Source: Rhizobium metallidurans (GTDB lineage: Bacteria; Pseudomonadota; Alphaproteobacteria; Rhizobiales; Rhizobiaceae). Taken from it: DNA of 64,000 nucleotides. This document shows, one piece after another, positions 10,301-19,248 of this stretch (the first letter of the stretch is position 1; every line of letters begins with the position of its first letter). The notes under the pieces were generated by a model that was not told where the DNA came from, searched no databases, and saw only the letters and a list, made by a program, of their open reading frames with translations. The translations under genes were made by a program, and so were the position numbers. The DNA lies in the NCBI RefSeq assembly GCF_014196505.1, contig NZ_JACIDW010000002.1:248001-312000 (forward strand), given 5' to 3'.

Positions 10301-11757
10301 GATTTCAGCTCCTCCAAAGCCTTGCGCAACTCGGCGTGATCCGAAAACGGCAGCGTGACGCCACCGATCGTCTGCCCCTCCTCATGCCCCTTGCCGGCGA
10401 CGATCAGCGTGTCGCCCGACGTCAGCATGGCGACCGCCTCGCGGATGGCCTGGGCGCGATCGGCGATCTCCGTGGCGCAGGGAGCCGCCGCCATGATCTC
10501 TGCGCGGATCGATGCCGGCTCTTCCGAGCGCGGATTGTCGTCGGTGACGACAACGACATCGGCCAGCCGGCAGGCGATCTCGCCCATGATCGGCCGCTTG
10601 CCGCGGTCGCGGTCTCCACCGCAGCCGAAGACGACGATGACACGGCCGGTCGTGAACGGACGCACGGATTCCAGCACATTCGAAAGCGCATCGGGCTTGT
10701 GGGCGTAATCGACATAAGCGAGCGCGCCGTCCTTGGTGTGGCCGACCAGTTCGAGGCGGCCGGACGCGCCCTGCAGCTTTTCGAGCGCCGCCATGGCGAC
10801 CTTGGCCGGAACGCCGGTGGACATGGCAAGGCCGGCGGCGACAAGCGCATTGGCCACCTGGAAATCGCCCGCGAGCGGAATGTCGACCTCGAAGATCTGT
10901 CCCTCGGCGTGGATTTCGGCCACCTGCTTGTGGCGGAAATGCTCGACGCGCTTCAGCGTCAGATACTCGCCCTTGCGGCCGACCGTGCGCACGATATGCC
11001 CGGCATCGATCGCCGCCTTGATCGCCTGCTCCGACCACGCGTCGTCGGAAAAGATCACGGCGGGCGCGCCCTTCGGCAGCAGCGTATCGAACAGCCGCAT
11101 CTTGGCGGCCATGTAGTCCTCGATCGTCGGATGGTAATCCATGTGATCGCGGCCGAGATTGGTGAAGGCGGCCGCGGCGAGCGTCACGCCGTCGAGACGC
11201 GACTGGTCGAGGCCGTGGCTCGACGCCTCCATCGAGGCATGCGTCACGCCCTCGTCGGTCAGTTCGGCCAGCAGCGCATGCAGCGACACCGGATCGGGTG
11301 TGGTCAGCGAGCCGTAATCGTTGCGGGTCGGCGAAACGACGCCCGTCGTGCCGATCATCGCGGCCGGATGACCGGCATAGGCCCAGATCTGTCGCGTAAA
11401 GGAGGCGACCGACGTCTTGCCGGCGGTTCCTGTGACCGCGACCATGGTTTCGGGCTGCTTGCCGTAGAAATTGGCGGCGGCGAGCGACAGGAAGCGGCGC
11501 GGTTCGTTGACGACGAGGACGGGAATGGAGGCTTCGGTCGCATGCGAGGCGATCGCCACGACGGCACCGCGCGCGGCGGCATCGGCGATGAAGCCCGCGC
11601 CGTCGGCCTTGATGCCGGAGACGGCGACGAAAGCCATGCCGGGCGCGATCTTGCGGCTGTCGGCGGAAAGGCCGGAAATCTCCAGCGCGCCCACCGGCCC
11701 GTTCAGTTGTTCCTTCAGTTCCGGAAACGCATTTCCGGCGATGTCCCGCAGTTTCAT
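10297..11757 (-). CDS. murE: UDP-MurNAc-tripeptide synthetase MurE (meso-DAP adding)
   Basis: A 486-aa Mur ligase that adds the third stem residue. [16 protein letters not shown], the P-loop [13 protein letters not shown] and [17 protein letters not shown] are in place. The C-terminal specificity motif reads [14 protein letters not shown] motif marks meso-diaminopimelate rather than lysine as substrate, as expected for a Gram-negative. The ATG at 11757 gives [12 protein letters not shown]. An in-frame GTG three codons upstream (11766) has a closer purine-rich stretch and cannot be excluded. A gap of about 67 bp separates it from ftsI, the largest spacing inside the cluster. Confidence 0.96.
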   Translation of the reverse strand: MKLRDIAGNAFPELKEQLNGPVGALEISGLSADSRKIAPGMAFVAVSGIKADGAGFIADAAARGAVVAIASHATEASIPVLVVNEPRRFLSLAAANFYGKQPETMVAVTGTAGKTSVASFTRQIWAYAGHPAAMIGTTGVVSPTRNDYGSLTTPDPVSLHALLAELTDEGVTHASMEASSHGLDQSRLDGVTLAAAAFTNLGRDHMDYHPTIEDYMAAKMRLFDTLLPKGAPAVIFSDDAWSEQAIKAAIDAGHIVRTVGRKGEYLTLKRVEHFRHKQVAEIHAEGQIFEVDIPLAGDFQVANALVAAGLAMSTGVPAKVAMAALEKLQGASGRLELVGHTKDGALAYVDYAHKPDALSNVLESVRPFTTGRVIVVFGCGGDRDRGKRPIMGEIACRLADVVVVTDDNPRSEEPASIRAEIMAAAPCATEIADRAQAIREAVAMLTSGDTLIVAGKGHEEGQTIGGVTLPFSDHAELRKALEELKS

Positions 11758-11824
11758 CGAACGCACACTTCTCTTTCGAGCCGTCTAGCCCCAATGGCGA
11801 ATCGGCCGCGACATTCATCCAGAC

Positions 11825-13576
11825 TCAATAAGACACCAACATGGCCGATCCGTCGTCACCGAACTTCGGTTCCACACCGAGGATTGGCGCCGCCCGGGAG
11901 ATGATGTTCTTGACCATCGGAGCGGCGGTGAACGCCGCGATGTTCTGGCCTTTCTCACCATTATGCGGCTCGTCGCAGAAGGTCAGCACCACATATTTCG
12001 GATCGTCGATCGGGAAGGCCGCGAGAAAGGCATTGAAGTTGAGGTTGCTGGCATAGCGGCCGTTGACCACCTTGTCGGCGGTCCCGGTCTTGCCGCCGAC
12101 ATTGAAGCCGGGAACGTCGGCATTGCGGCCGGAGCCCTTGATGCCGTTGAGCTTGAAGAGATAGCGCACGTCGTCGCTGGTGGTCTTCTTGACCACGACT
12201 TCGGCGACATCGTCGGCCTGCTGGCGCGTGCGCGGCAGGAACGTCGGCTCGATCAGCCTGCCGCCGTTGACGAGCGCGGCGCCGGCCACCGCCGTCTGCA
12301 GCGGCGTCGTCGAGACACCGTGGCCGAACGAGATCGTCACCGAATTGATCTTCTTCCAGACCTTGGGCTGGCTCGGCATCTTCACTTCCGGCAGCTCGGT
12401 CCGCATCTTGGTGAGAAGGCCGAGCTTCGTCAGATAGTCCTTCTGCGCATCGATACCGACGATGTCGATGATGCGGGCGGTACCGACGTTGGAGGAATAC
12501 TGGAACACCTCGGGCAGCGTCAGCCAGCGCTGCTGGCCATGGAAATCGTGAATGGTGAAGCCGCCGATGCGCAGCGATTGCCTGGCGTCGAAGCTGTCCG
12601 TCAGCTTGACCTTGCCGGTGTCGAGCGCCATGGCGAGCGAGAACGTCTTGAACGTTGACCCCATCTCGAACGTGCCGTTCGACATGCGGTTCAGCCAGCC
12701 CTCCTTGGCGCCCTCGAGCGGGTTGTTCGGATCGAAATCCGGAGCGGACGCCATGGCCAGCACTTCCCCGGTATTGATGTCGAGGATGACGGCGCCGGCG
12801 CCCTTGGCTTCGTAGTTGGTCACGGCATTGGCGACCACGTCGCGCACGATGTTCTGGACGCGCACGTCGATCGACAGCTTGATCGGCTCGAGCGGCTGGT
12901 CGCTGGTCATGCCGACGGAGGCGAGATCGGCGAGCCCCTGGTCGTCGATATATTTTTCCATGCCGGCGACGCCGCGGTTGTCGATATTGACGTAGCCGAG
13001 GATATGCGCGGCGGTCGGACCACCGGGATAGAAGCGGCGCTTTTCCGGCCGGAAGCCGATGCCGGGAATGCCGAGCGCCAGGATCTGGCTCTGCTGCTTC
13101 GGCGAAAGCTGGCGGCGCAGCCACGCGAAGTGCGAATTGCGGTTGGCGAGCTTCTTGTAGGTGCCCTTCATGTCGAGATCGGGCAGCACGGTCGTCAGCT
13201 TCTCGACGGCCTCGTCGGCATCGACGATCTTGTTCGGCTCGGCGAACAGCGAGACCGTGCGGATGTCGGTGGCCAGCACCTCGCCGTTACGGTCGAGAAT
13301 GTCGGGGCGCGACGCCAACAGGCGGTCGGGCGGCAGGATGCTGGAGACGGTATCGGGGTCACGCACGGCATATTCGACCAGACGCCCGCCGATGACGAGA
13401 TAGCCACAGACGAAGGCGAAAGCCAGCAGGCCCACCCGGCTCTTCGCCTGACCGCTGCGCTTCTTGCGCCAGCCCGGGATCGGCGCGTTGCCGGCCGATC
13501 CGCCGAACCGGCTGTAGACGCCGGATGAGAAGTGCGCCTGGCTCTTGGCGACCATGATGCGTGAAAGAAAGGACAT
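11825..13576 (-). CDS. ftsI: Septal peptidoglycan transpeptidase FtsI (PBP3)
   Basis: A 583-aa class B penicillin-binding protein that cross-links peptidoglycan at the division site with FtsW. A basic cytoplasmic N-terminus precedes one membrane anchor (about residues 49-66). The dimerisation domain contains RPDILDRNGEVLATDI. The three transpeptidase motifs are MGSTFKTF (SxxK, nucleophile serine), QYSSNVGT (SxN) and GGKTGTADK (KTG). It starts 2 bp after the ftsL stop. Confidence 0.97.
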   Translation of the reverse strand: MSFLSRIMVAKSQAHFSSGVYSRFGGSAGNAPIPGWRKKRSGQAKSRVGLLAFAFVCGYLVIGGRLVEYAVRDPDTVSSILPPDRLLASRPDILDRNGEVLATDIRTVSLFAEPNKIVDADEAVEKLTTVLPDLDMKGTYKKLANRNSHFAWLRRQLSPKQQSQILALGIPGIGFRPEKRRFYPGGPTAAHILGYVNIDNRGVAGMEKYIDDQGLADLASVGMTSDQPLEPIKLSIDVRVQNIVRDVVANAVTNYEAKGAGAVILDINTGEVLAMASAPDFDPNNPLEGAKEGWLNRMSNGTFEMGSTFKTFSLAMALDTGKVKLTDSFDARQSLRIGGFTIHDFHGQQRWLTLPEVFQYSSNVGTARIIDIVGIDAQKDYLTKLGLLTKMRTELPEVKMPSQPKVWKKINSVTISFGHGVSTTPLQTAVAGAALVNGGRLIEPTFLPRTRQQADDVAEVVVKKTTSDDVRYLFKLNGIKGSGRNADVPGFNVGGKTGTADKVVNGRYASNLNFNAFLAAFPIDDPKYVVLTFCDEPHNGEKGQNIAAFTAAPMVKNIISRAAPILGVEPKFGDDGSAMLVSY

Positions 13577-13578
13577 CT

Positions 13579-13983
13579 CTACTCCACCGATCCGGTTACC
13601 AGGTCGTCTTCGGCCTCGGCGCGTTTTGCCGCCATGATCTTCGGCTTCGGCTTCGCGCCGGCCTTGGCATCGGCCACCTGCGGCACCGGAACCTGCGACT
13701 TCAGCATCGGCAGCTCCTGCGGGCGGACCAGCGACGTCGAGAGGGTGGGTTGCAGCTGCAGCTCGCCATTGTAGTTGGCTACCAGCCGTTCCAGCCGGTT
13801 CGGCTGCGACTGCAGGGCCCAGTCGGCCTTCAACAGGTCGATCGTATCCTTCTCGAGCTTGATCTCGGTTTCGAGGCGGCGAACCTCCTCCAGCTTCAGC
13901 TCGGCGCGATGCTTGATCGTGTAGGTCACCGCGGCAGCCGCCGTCATGACGCCGATCAGGATGAGGTCGAAGGTTCTCAGCAT
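13579..13983 (-). CDS. ftsL: Cell division protein FtsL
   Basis: A 134-aa bitopic protein with a very short cytoplasmic N-terminus, one membrane helix (IGVMTAAAAVTYTI) and a charged, heptad-like coiled coil (LKLEEVRRLETEIKLEKDTIDLLKADW broken at regular leucine positions). A proline/lysine/alanine-rich C-terminal tail follows. The sequence is poorly conserved, as usual for FtsL. The call rests on length, topology and position between rsmH (1 bp) and ftsI (2 bp). FtsL works with FtsB and FtsQ to activate FtsWI. Confidence 0.9.
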   Translation of the reverse strand: MLRTFDLILIGVMTAAAAVTYTIKHRAELKLEEVRRLETEIKLEKDTIDLLKADWALQSQPNRLERLVANYNGELQLQPTLSTSLVRPQELPMLKSQVPVPQVADAKAGAKPKPKIMAAKRAEAEDDLVTGSVE

Positions 13984-13984
13984 A

Positions 13985-15010
13985 TCAGGCTCCGAGCTTT
14001 CCGAGGCTTGCGAGGTTGGGCAGTCCGAAGATCGACATGTCGGCGGCTTCCGCCGGCGCCGTGGTCCTGAGACCGGCGCGCAGCTTGGCGGAGCGGGCGC
14101 GCGGATTGAGCTCGGCCTCGGCGTCGCTCGCCGACACCATTGGCTTGCCGATCCGGTCGAAGGTCGCGGCGCGTTCGTGGGCGATCGGCATATGGCGCGA
14201 GCCGGAGGCCTTGCCGGCGCGATCGGAGAAGAAGGTCTTGACGATGCGGTCTTCCAGCGAGTGGAAGGTGACGACCACGAGGCGACCGCCCGGCTTCAAC
14301 GCCTGCTCGGCCGCGAACAGCGCCTGCGCCAGTTCGCCGAGTTCGTCGTTGACGAAGATGCGCAACGCCTGGAACACCCGCGTCGCCGGATGGATCTTGT
14401 CCTTCATCTTGCGTGGCGTGACGATCTCGATCAGGCCAGCCAGATCGCGCGTCGTCTCGAACGGCTTTTCGGCGCGGCGCTTCTCGATCGCATGCGCGAT
14501 GCGCGGCGACTGGCTCTCCTCGCCGAGAAAATGGAAGATGCGGATGAGTTCGGCGACCTTGGCGCGATTGACCACGTCGGCGGCGGAAACGCCCGATGCC
14601 GACATGCGCATGTCGAGCGGCCCGTTCTTCTGGAACGAGAAGCCGCGATCGGCCTCGTCGATCTGCATCGACGATACGCCGATATCGAGCACGACGCCGT
14701 CAAGGCCAGCGGCCGGCGCATGATCGGCCAGCAGTGAAAACTGCGAATGAATGAGCTTCAGACGACCACCATGCGCGGCAACCATCGCCTGCCCGCCGGA
14801 GATCGCCGTCGGATCGCGGTCGAGCGCGATCACCTCGGCGCCACCAGACAAAATGGCCGACGTATAGCCGCCCGCGCCGAAGGTACCGTCGAGAATGACC
14901 TTGCCGGCCGCGGGCTCGAGCGCCGTCAGGACCTCATTGAGAAGAACCGGAATGTGGCGAACCGGTCCGCCACCGGCATCAGTTGAACCTTCGCCAGGAT
15001 TCGCCGCCAT
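13985..15010 (-). CDS. rsmH: 16S rRNA (cytosine(1402)-N4)-methyltransferase RsmH
   Basis: A 341-aa SAM-dependent methyltransferase that modifies C1402 in the ribosomal P site. The start [14 protein letters not shown] (ATG at 15010) leads into [13 protein letters not shown] and the SAM-binding [31 protein letters not shown] and [12 protein letters not shown] are also diagnostic. The frame stays open upstream across mraZ, but that extension is antisense-like and unrelated to the family. The start lies 14 bp after the mraZ stop. Also known as mraW. Confidence 0.96.
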   Translation of the reverse strand: MAANPGEGSTDAGGGPVRHIPVLLNEVLTALEPAAGKVILDGTFGAGGYTSAILSGGAEVIALDRDPTAISGGQAMVAAHGGRLKLIHSQFSLLADHAPAAGLDGVVLDIGVSSMQIDEADRGFSFQKNGPLDMRMSASGVSAADVVNRAKVAELIRIFHFLGEESQSPRIAHAIEKRRAEKPFETTRDLAGLIEIVTPRKMKDKIHPATRVFQALRIFVNDELGELAQALFAAEQALKPGGRLVVVTFHSLEDRIVKTFFSDRAGKASGSRHMPIAHERAATFDRIGKPMVSASDAEAELNPRARSAKLRAGLRTTAPAEAADMSIFGLPNLASLGKLGA

Positions 15011-15024
15011 TCCGTTCCCTCGTG

Positions 15025-15465
15025 TTACGAGGAACGCTTGCCCGCCAGCCTGCGCTCCTCTCGTGCTCGTTGCTGCACCGCCTGAAATTCCTTCGGCTGC
15101 CACAGCTGAAAATGATCCGCCCGACCGACGAAGGTCACTTCGTCCGAGATACCGGTGAAGTCGCGAATGAAGTCCGTGACCGTCAACCGCCCCTCGGCGT
15201 CGAGCTTCATGAAGACCCCGCCCCCGTGAATGAGCAGCGACATCTCGTTCGCTTCCGGCGAAAACGGATCTTCCGCAGCGATCTGCCGCTCGAACCTTTC
15301 GAGAAGGTCCGAACCGCCGACGCTGATCGCCGGAAACACAAAATCCTGGAAGCAGTACAAATCCTGGATGTTGCCTTGCGCCATCACCGATCGAAACGCC
15401 GCGGGCACGGAGACCCTGCCCTTGGAATCGATCCTGTTGGTCGCATGTGAAAGGAAGCGGCCCAT
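15025..15465 (-). CDS. mraZ: Transcriptional regulator MraZ
   Basis: A 146-aa protein made of two AbrB-like MraZ domains. The first contains [16 protein letters not shown] and the second [18 protein letters not shown], both with the family DxxGR core. MraZ forms rings that bind repeats in its own promoter and represses the dcw operon. I chose the ATG at 15465 ([13 protein letters not shown]), which matches the usual N-terminus and length. An ATG four codons upstream and a TTG at 15504 are also in frame. Four candidate MraZ-binding repeats lie 177-211 bp upstream. Confidence 0.93.
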   Translation of the reverse strand: MGRFLSHATNRIDSKGRVSVPAAFRSVMAQGNIQDLYCFQDFVFPAISVGGSDLLERFERQIAAEDPFSPEANEMSLLIHGGGVFMKLDAEGRLTVTDFIRDFTGISDEVTFVGRADHFQLWQPKEFQAVQQRAREERRLAGKRSS

Positions 15466-15641
15466 GACACGAAACATCCGTTCCCGAAAGAGCCCGGACA
15501 GCAATTAGGCGCCCCGAACCCCATTTCTCAGACACAGCTTCGCCAGCCGGATGAACAACACTCCATCCAGCGCCTCCGGTGGGGAGTACGCCTCTACTTT
15601 GCGATTGATGGGCACTTGATTGCCCTTGCGCAGTGCAGGAA

Positions 15642-15676
15642 TGGGATAGCATGGGACCATATGGGCGTCAATGGGA
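15642..15676 (-). promoter_or_regulatory. Candidate MraZ box: four TGGGN repeats at 10-bp spacing
   Basis: On the plus strand TGGGA (15642), TGGGA (15652), TGGGC (15662) and TGGGA (15672) recur at exactly 10 bp. This is the TGGGN-N5 arrangement known for MraZ operators in enterobacteria. It lies upstream of the minus-strand mraZ gene, so autoregulation of the dcw operon is the natural reading. The repeats read toward the opposite strand from mraZ and lie about 180 bp upstream of its start, so the promoter should be close to 15600-15640. Confidence 0.75.
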
Positions 15677-16047
15677 AACGCCCGTCTCACGATGAGCGCA
15701 GTATCGAAAATTTATAAGCTGTTAAGTTTAACAAAGGGTTATGAACGGCCGATTTCCCGACCTTCGAGACACCCCTGAAGAGCGTCGCGAACGACGTCCC
15801 AGACATCCCCGGTTGCGGAAAGCAAATTCGGGCACGCCGCGCAGGTGAAAACTCGAAAACGCAACTTTAAATGCACATTTTGCTCCCGGCTTATACGGCA
15901 ACCTCACCGTCCGGCCACCTGTGTTATTGCGGCCCTTCTTTCCTACTATGGCGTTAACGTAAAATAATGTATTTTAGACATCATGCATACACAAAGACAA
16001 AAACATATCCATTTGCAGAACAAACAAAGAAAACACGGAGAAACTCC
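15677..16047. other. Intergenic region between divergent mraZ and the 64-aa gene
   Basis: About 370 bp with no convincing gene. The right-hand half becomes clearly AT-rich (from about 15950), with AAAATAATGTATTTTAGACAT-like sequence that probably holds the promoter of the small gene at 16048. The left end holds part of the dcw promoter region. No RNA gene was recognised. Confidence 0.5.
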
Positions 16048-16242
16048 ATGGCGAGTTTTAGCTTCAAGGGAATGTTAATCGGAATGAAAACGCCGAATAC
16101 TCAGCTTCCACTGAAGAAAGTCGGAATGACTTCTGAAATTCAGTGCGCAAACTGTGGAAAACTACTGAAGCGATGGTCGGCGCTTTCGCTCAGCACCACG
16201 GTCTGCGAGGAATGTCTTCGGCAGCCGCCCACGTCTCACTGA
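16048..16242 (+). CDS. Small zinc-ribbon-like protein, 64 aa, unknown function
   Basis: An ATG at 16048 with GGAG 7 bp upstream opens a 64-aa frame. Residues 33-36 are CANC and 53-56 are CEEC, giving a CxxC-N16-CxxC arrangement expected to bind one zinc. The N-terminus is short and basic with no clear signal. Base composition and codon use (many A/T third positions) differ from the GC-rich neighbours, which suggests recent acquisition or a specially regulated gene. It lies alone between the dcw promoter and rnpB, followed by a small hairpin. I do not recognise the family. The coding call rests on the ribosome binding site and paired cysteines. Confidence 0.65.
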   Translation: MASFSFKGMLIGMKTPNTQLPLKKVGMTSEIQCANCGKLLKRWSALSLSTTVCEECLRQPPTSH

Positions 16243-16260
16243 GCCCTGTAAGGGTCAGTG
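16237..16260 (+). terminator. Hairpin at the end of the 64-aa gene
   Basis: CACTGA (16237-16242) pairs with TCAGTG (16255-16260), with inner CCT/AGG pairing. The stem overlaps the stop codon. No T run follows, so it may be a processing or stability hairpin rather than a terminator. Confidence 0.35.
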
Positions 16261-16289
16261 AAATCGTATGGACGCGGATAAAAAAGCAA

Positions 16290-16688
16290 TCGCCAGTTGG
16301 CCTGTAAGCCGGGTTCTGTATGGCTCCGGCCGAAACCGGAACGTGGCAGCCATTCCTCTGGGACAACGTTTGCACGTTGCCTCTCGCAACCCACCCGGAT
16401 GACTGGCCTGGAAACCAGCCGGACGGCTTGCGCCGTCCGCGTCATCCCTATTCGGTCTTGCTCCCGGTGGGGTTTACCTTGCCATCGCCGTTGCCGGAGA
16501 CGCGGTGGGCTCTTACCCCACCCTTTCACCCTTACCTGCCGAGGCAGGCGGTTTGCTTTCTGTGGCACTTTCCCTGAGGTCGCCCTCGCCGGACGTTATC
16601 CGGCACCGTGTTTCCGTGGAGCCCGGACTTTCCTCACCCTACCGTCTTTCGACATTGGTAAAGCGCGGCTGCCCGGCCAACTGGTCCG
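16290..16688 (-). ncRNA. rnpB: RNase P RNA (bacterial type A)
   Basis: Read on the minus strand, the region holds the conserved cores of the RNase P ribozyme: GAGGAAAGTCCGGGCTCC (P4/CR-I) near the 5' end, AGAGGAATGGCTGCCACG (CR-V) and ACAGAACCCGGCTTACAGG near the 3' end. The ends pair as P1, CCAGTTGGCC with GGCCAACTGG. The 3' end is followed by a T run (plus-strand A run at 16280-16285). The RNA is the catalytic part of the enzyme that matures tRNA 5' ends; its protein partner gene is not in the window. End coordinates are accurate to about 10 nt. Confidence 0.95.
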
Positions 16689-16739
16689 GCTCCCTTAACC
16701 GAGACGGCCGACGAATGCCAACAAAATATCGCTCGAGCC

Positions 16740-17933
16740 TTATCGGAAATACGGTTTGAAATCCGTCGCGTAGCCCTGTCCGTTGATTCGACCTTCGAGC
16801 AGGAGCGTTGCGCCGAGCCGGCCGATCTCGTCCGAGCTCTTGGCCGCCGTGCCGCAACCGCCCGTCAGCACGCCGATGCGCGGCGACGACGTATAGCCGA
16901 TCATCGGATGGCCGCTCGGCGTGAACGACACGACGCAGGAGCCGCTCGATGTCGAGAGCGGACGAAGCTCCGGCACCGCCCGCTGGATCAGCCGCGTCAG
17001 ATGCGACTGGACGCTCGCACGCCCATCGGTCTTGAACCACGAGCGCAGCTCCGGCTCGCGCTCCAGCCTGACATCGTCGGGATCGCCGCCGATCTTCATG
17101 TAGACCTTGCCGTCGGGATAGCGGATCGGCGGCAGCATGTAGAAGTCGTCCAGACCACCGGCGCCGTGCGAGATCAGCGACGGCATGCCGGCGAACCGCG
17201 CGGCGGCCGCCTCGTCGATCTCGTAGAAGGCGATGGTGCGCGCGTAGACCTTCAGATCGACAGGCCGCGGCAAGAGATTGTCGGCAATGGAAAAGCCGCC
17301 GGCGGCGAGCAGCACCTTTTCGGCCCGGTAGCTTCTCCCGTCGGACGTCTCGACGTCAACCAGACCGCCCTCGTCGCGGATCGCCACGGCGACCTCGCGA
17401 ATGACCGAGGCCCCGGCCTTCTCCGCGGCGATCGACTGCGCCCTGACGAGATTGCGCGGGCTGATATGCCCGGCGCCCGTCGGCTCGTGGACACCCTCGC
17501 TACCGGCGGCAAAGGCGAAGAACGGAAAGCGGTCCTTCAAGCCGTCACCGTCGAGCAGCGCCGTCTCGACGCCGAGCGACCGGGCGGCGGCCGATGTGCG
17601 CTCCACATAGGTATCCGCGCCGCCGCGCTCGGGACCGACCACCAGGCAGCCGGCGGGCGTATGGAAGGAAACGCCGCTCTCCCGCTCGATCTCGGCGTAG
17701 CGCCCGATCGAGCGATTGGCGAGCAAGGCCCAATCGCGGTCGGGATCGATGGTGCGGGTTATGCGCCCCTCGTCGTAATGGCTGGCGAAAACGCCGTCAT
17801 GCCGCTTGCGATCGTGCGGCTCGTCCGGGCCGATGACGGCAACGCCATCAGTCGACTTGGCGAGATGCCGGGCGGCGGCGGCACCCATCATGCCCCGGCC
17901 GACGATGATGTATCTGAAATCCGCGCTCATCAC
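16740..17933 (-). CDS. FAD-dependent oxidoreductase, sarcosine oxidase-like (DAO family), copy A
   Basis: A 397-aa flavoprotein. The N-terminal YIIVGRGMMGAAAARHL is the dinucleotide-binding fold. FASHYDEGRITR matches the HxxxR...R flavin-contact region of monomeric sarcosine oxidase. The C-terminal SCVVSFTPSGHP places a cysteine (about C333) where MSOX attaches FAD covalently, and AAKSSDEIGRLGA matches the MSOX lysine-serine segment. The likely reaction is oxidation of a secondary or N-methyl amine, giving an imine/aldehyde and H2O2. It is a close paralogue of the next gene, separated by 9 bp, so they form an operon of two. The substrate is unknown. Confidence 0.8.
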   Translation of the reverse strand: MMSADFRYIIVGRGMMGAAAARHLAKSTDGVAVIGPDEPHDRKRHDGVFASHYDEGRITRTIDPDRDWALLANRSIGRYAEIERESGVSFHTPAGCLVVGPERGGADTYVERTSAAARSLGVETALLDGDGLKDRFPFFAFAAGSEGVHEPTGAGHISPRNLVRAQSIAAEKAGASVIREVAVAIRDEGGLVDVETSDGRSYRAEKVLLAAGGFSIADNLLPRPVDLKVYARTIAFYEIDEAAAARFAGMPSLISHGAGGLDDFYMLPPIRYPDGKVYMKIGGDPDDVRLEREPELRSWFKTDGRASVQSHLTRLIQRAVPELRPLSTSSGSCVVSFTPSGHPMIGYTSSPRIGVLTGGCGTAAKSSDEIGRLGATLLLEGRINGQGYATDFKPYFR

Positions 17934-17942
17934 CGTCCCGAT

Positions 17943-19130
17943 CTATCGAAAGCAGGGCGTCAGCTGCCGGCCGAAATCGGCATCGCCAAGCCGCCCTTCC
18001 GAAAGCAGAACGGCACCAAGCCTTCCGAGCTCGTCCGACGACTTCGCGGCGACGAAATTGCCGCCCGTCAGCACCGCGATGCGCGGCGAGGAGGTGAAAC
18101 CGGCATAGGGATAGGCGGTCGGCGTGAACGTCGCGACGCAGGGCGCCGATGTCACCGGGCATCCGGCAAGGTCGGGCATCAGCTCCAGAGCCGTGGCGAC
18201 CAGCAGATCGCGCTCGGCGGGATCTCCGTCCGAGCGGAACCAGGCACCGGCATCCTCGAGCGTGTCGAAGCTGCGCGCCTCGGTATCGCCGCCGAGCTTC
18301 AGATAGGTCTTGCCGTCGGGATAGCGGACCGGTGGGAGAATATAGACATGATCCTCGTCGCGATCGCCGAACACGATGCTCGACGGCATGTCGCCGAAGA
18401 TCGCCTTTTCGCACTCGCCGAGCTCGTAGAAGACGACCGTTCGGGCCGCGACGCGGATATCGACGGGCGCCGGGAGAAGCTGATTGAAGTTGCTGAAACC
18501 GCCGGCCGCGACGAGGACGCGATCGGCCGTATAAATCCGGCCGCCGACGCTCACCTCGACATGGGAACCGGCATCCCTGACACCGGTCGCGGTCGCATCG
18601 ATGATGGTGACGCCGCCCGCTTCGGCAAGCGCCGTCTGCGCGCGCACCAGCGCCCGCGGATTGACGTGGCCGGCGCGGCTCTTCTCGTAATAGCCGCTGA
18701 AGCTGTCTCGGAGAGTGAACTCGGGAAAGCGCTGGCGCAGGGCCGCCGCATCCAGCACCTCGTACTGGACGCCGAGCCCGTCGGAAACCTCGATCGCGCG
18801 CCCGAGATAGCCCTGCCCCGGTTGCGGCACGGGCCCCGCGAACAGGCATCCCGCCTCCGTGAAGAAGGAGATGCCGCTCTTCGCCTCGATCTCGGCGTAG
18901 CGATCGAGCGAGCGGGCGGCAAGCGTCGCCCAGACGATGTCGTCGTCGAAGGTACGGGTAATGCGCGCCTCGTCGTAATGGCTCGCGAACACGCCGTGGT
19001 GGCTCCTTCGCTCGACCGGTTCCCCCGGCCCGATCAGCGCCACCCCTTCGCTCATTGCGCTCAGATGGCGGGCCGCGGCCGCGCCCATCATTCCGCGCCC
19101 GATCACGATTGCCTTGAAATCACATGCCAT
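17943..19130 (-). CDS. FAD-dependent oxidoreductase, sarcosine oxidase-like (DAO family), copy B
   Basis: A 395-aa flavoprotein and first gene of the tandem pair. IVIGRGMMGAAAARHL is the FAD-binding start and FASHYDEARITR is shared with copy A. The presumed flavin-linking cysteine is C331 in PCVATFTPTAYP, followed by AAKSSDELGRLGA. Both copies keep all of these positions, so both should be active. Differences in the mid-region suggest different substrates or a heteromeric enzyme. No transporter or regulator gene adjoins them. An AT-richer spacer of 118 bp upstream probably holds the promoter. Confidence 0.8.
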   Translation of the reverse strand: MACDFKAIVIGRGMMGAAAARHLSAMSEGVALIGPGEPVERRSHHGVFASHYDEARITRTFDDDIVWATLAARSLDRYAEIEAKSGISFFTEAGCLFAGPVPQPGQGYLGRAIEVSDGLGVQYEVLDAAALRQRFPEFTLRDSFSGYYEKSRAGHVNPRALVRAQTALAEAGGVTIIDATATGVRDAGSHVEVSVGGRIYTADRVLVAAGGFSNFNQLLPAPVDIRVAARTVVFYELGECEKAIFGDMPSSIVFGDRDEDHVYILPPVRYPDGKTYLKLGGDTEARSFDTLEDAGAWFRSDGDPAERDLLVATALELMPDLAGCPVTSAPCVATFTPTAYPYAGFTSSPRIAVLTGGNFVAAKSSDELGRLGAVLLSEGRLGDADFGRQLTPCFR

Positions 19131-19248
19131 GTCTCACCTCTTTTCAAGGTCAGATAGCACGATCTCCAAGTTGAATCATATTCTTAAGTCATTCACCCAG
19201 GTGATTCAGCCACAAGCCGTTTCCGCTCGTGGCCATCTCATCCGGCGA

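Noticed and set aside
15011..15652. N-terminal extension of about 214 residues on the rsmH frame
   Set aside because: It overlaps mraZ in another frame, has no family content, and RsmH starts normally at 15010.
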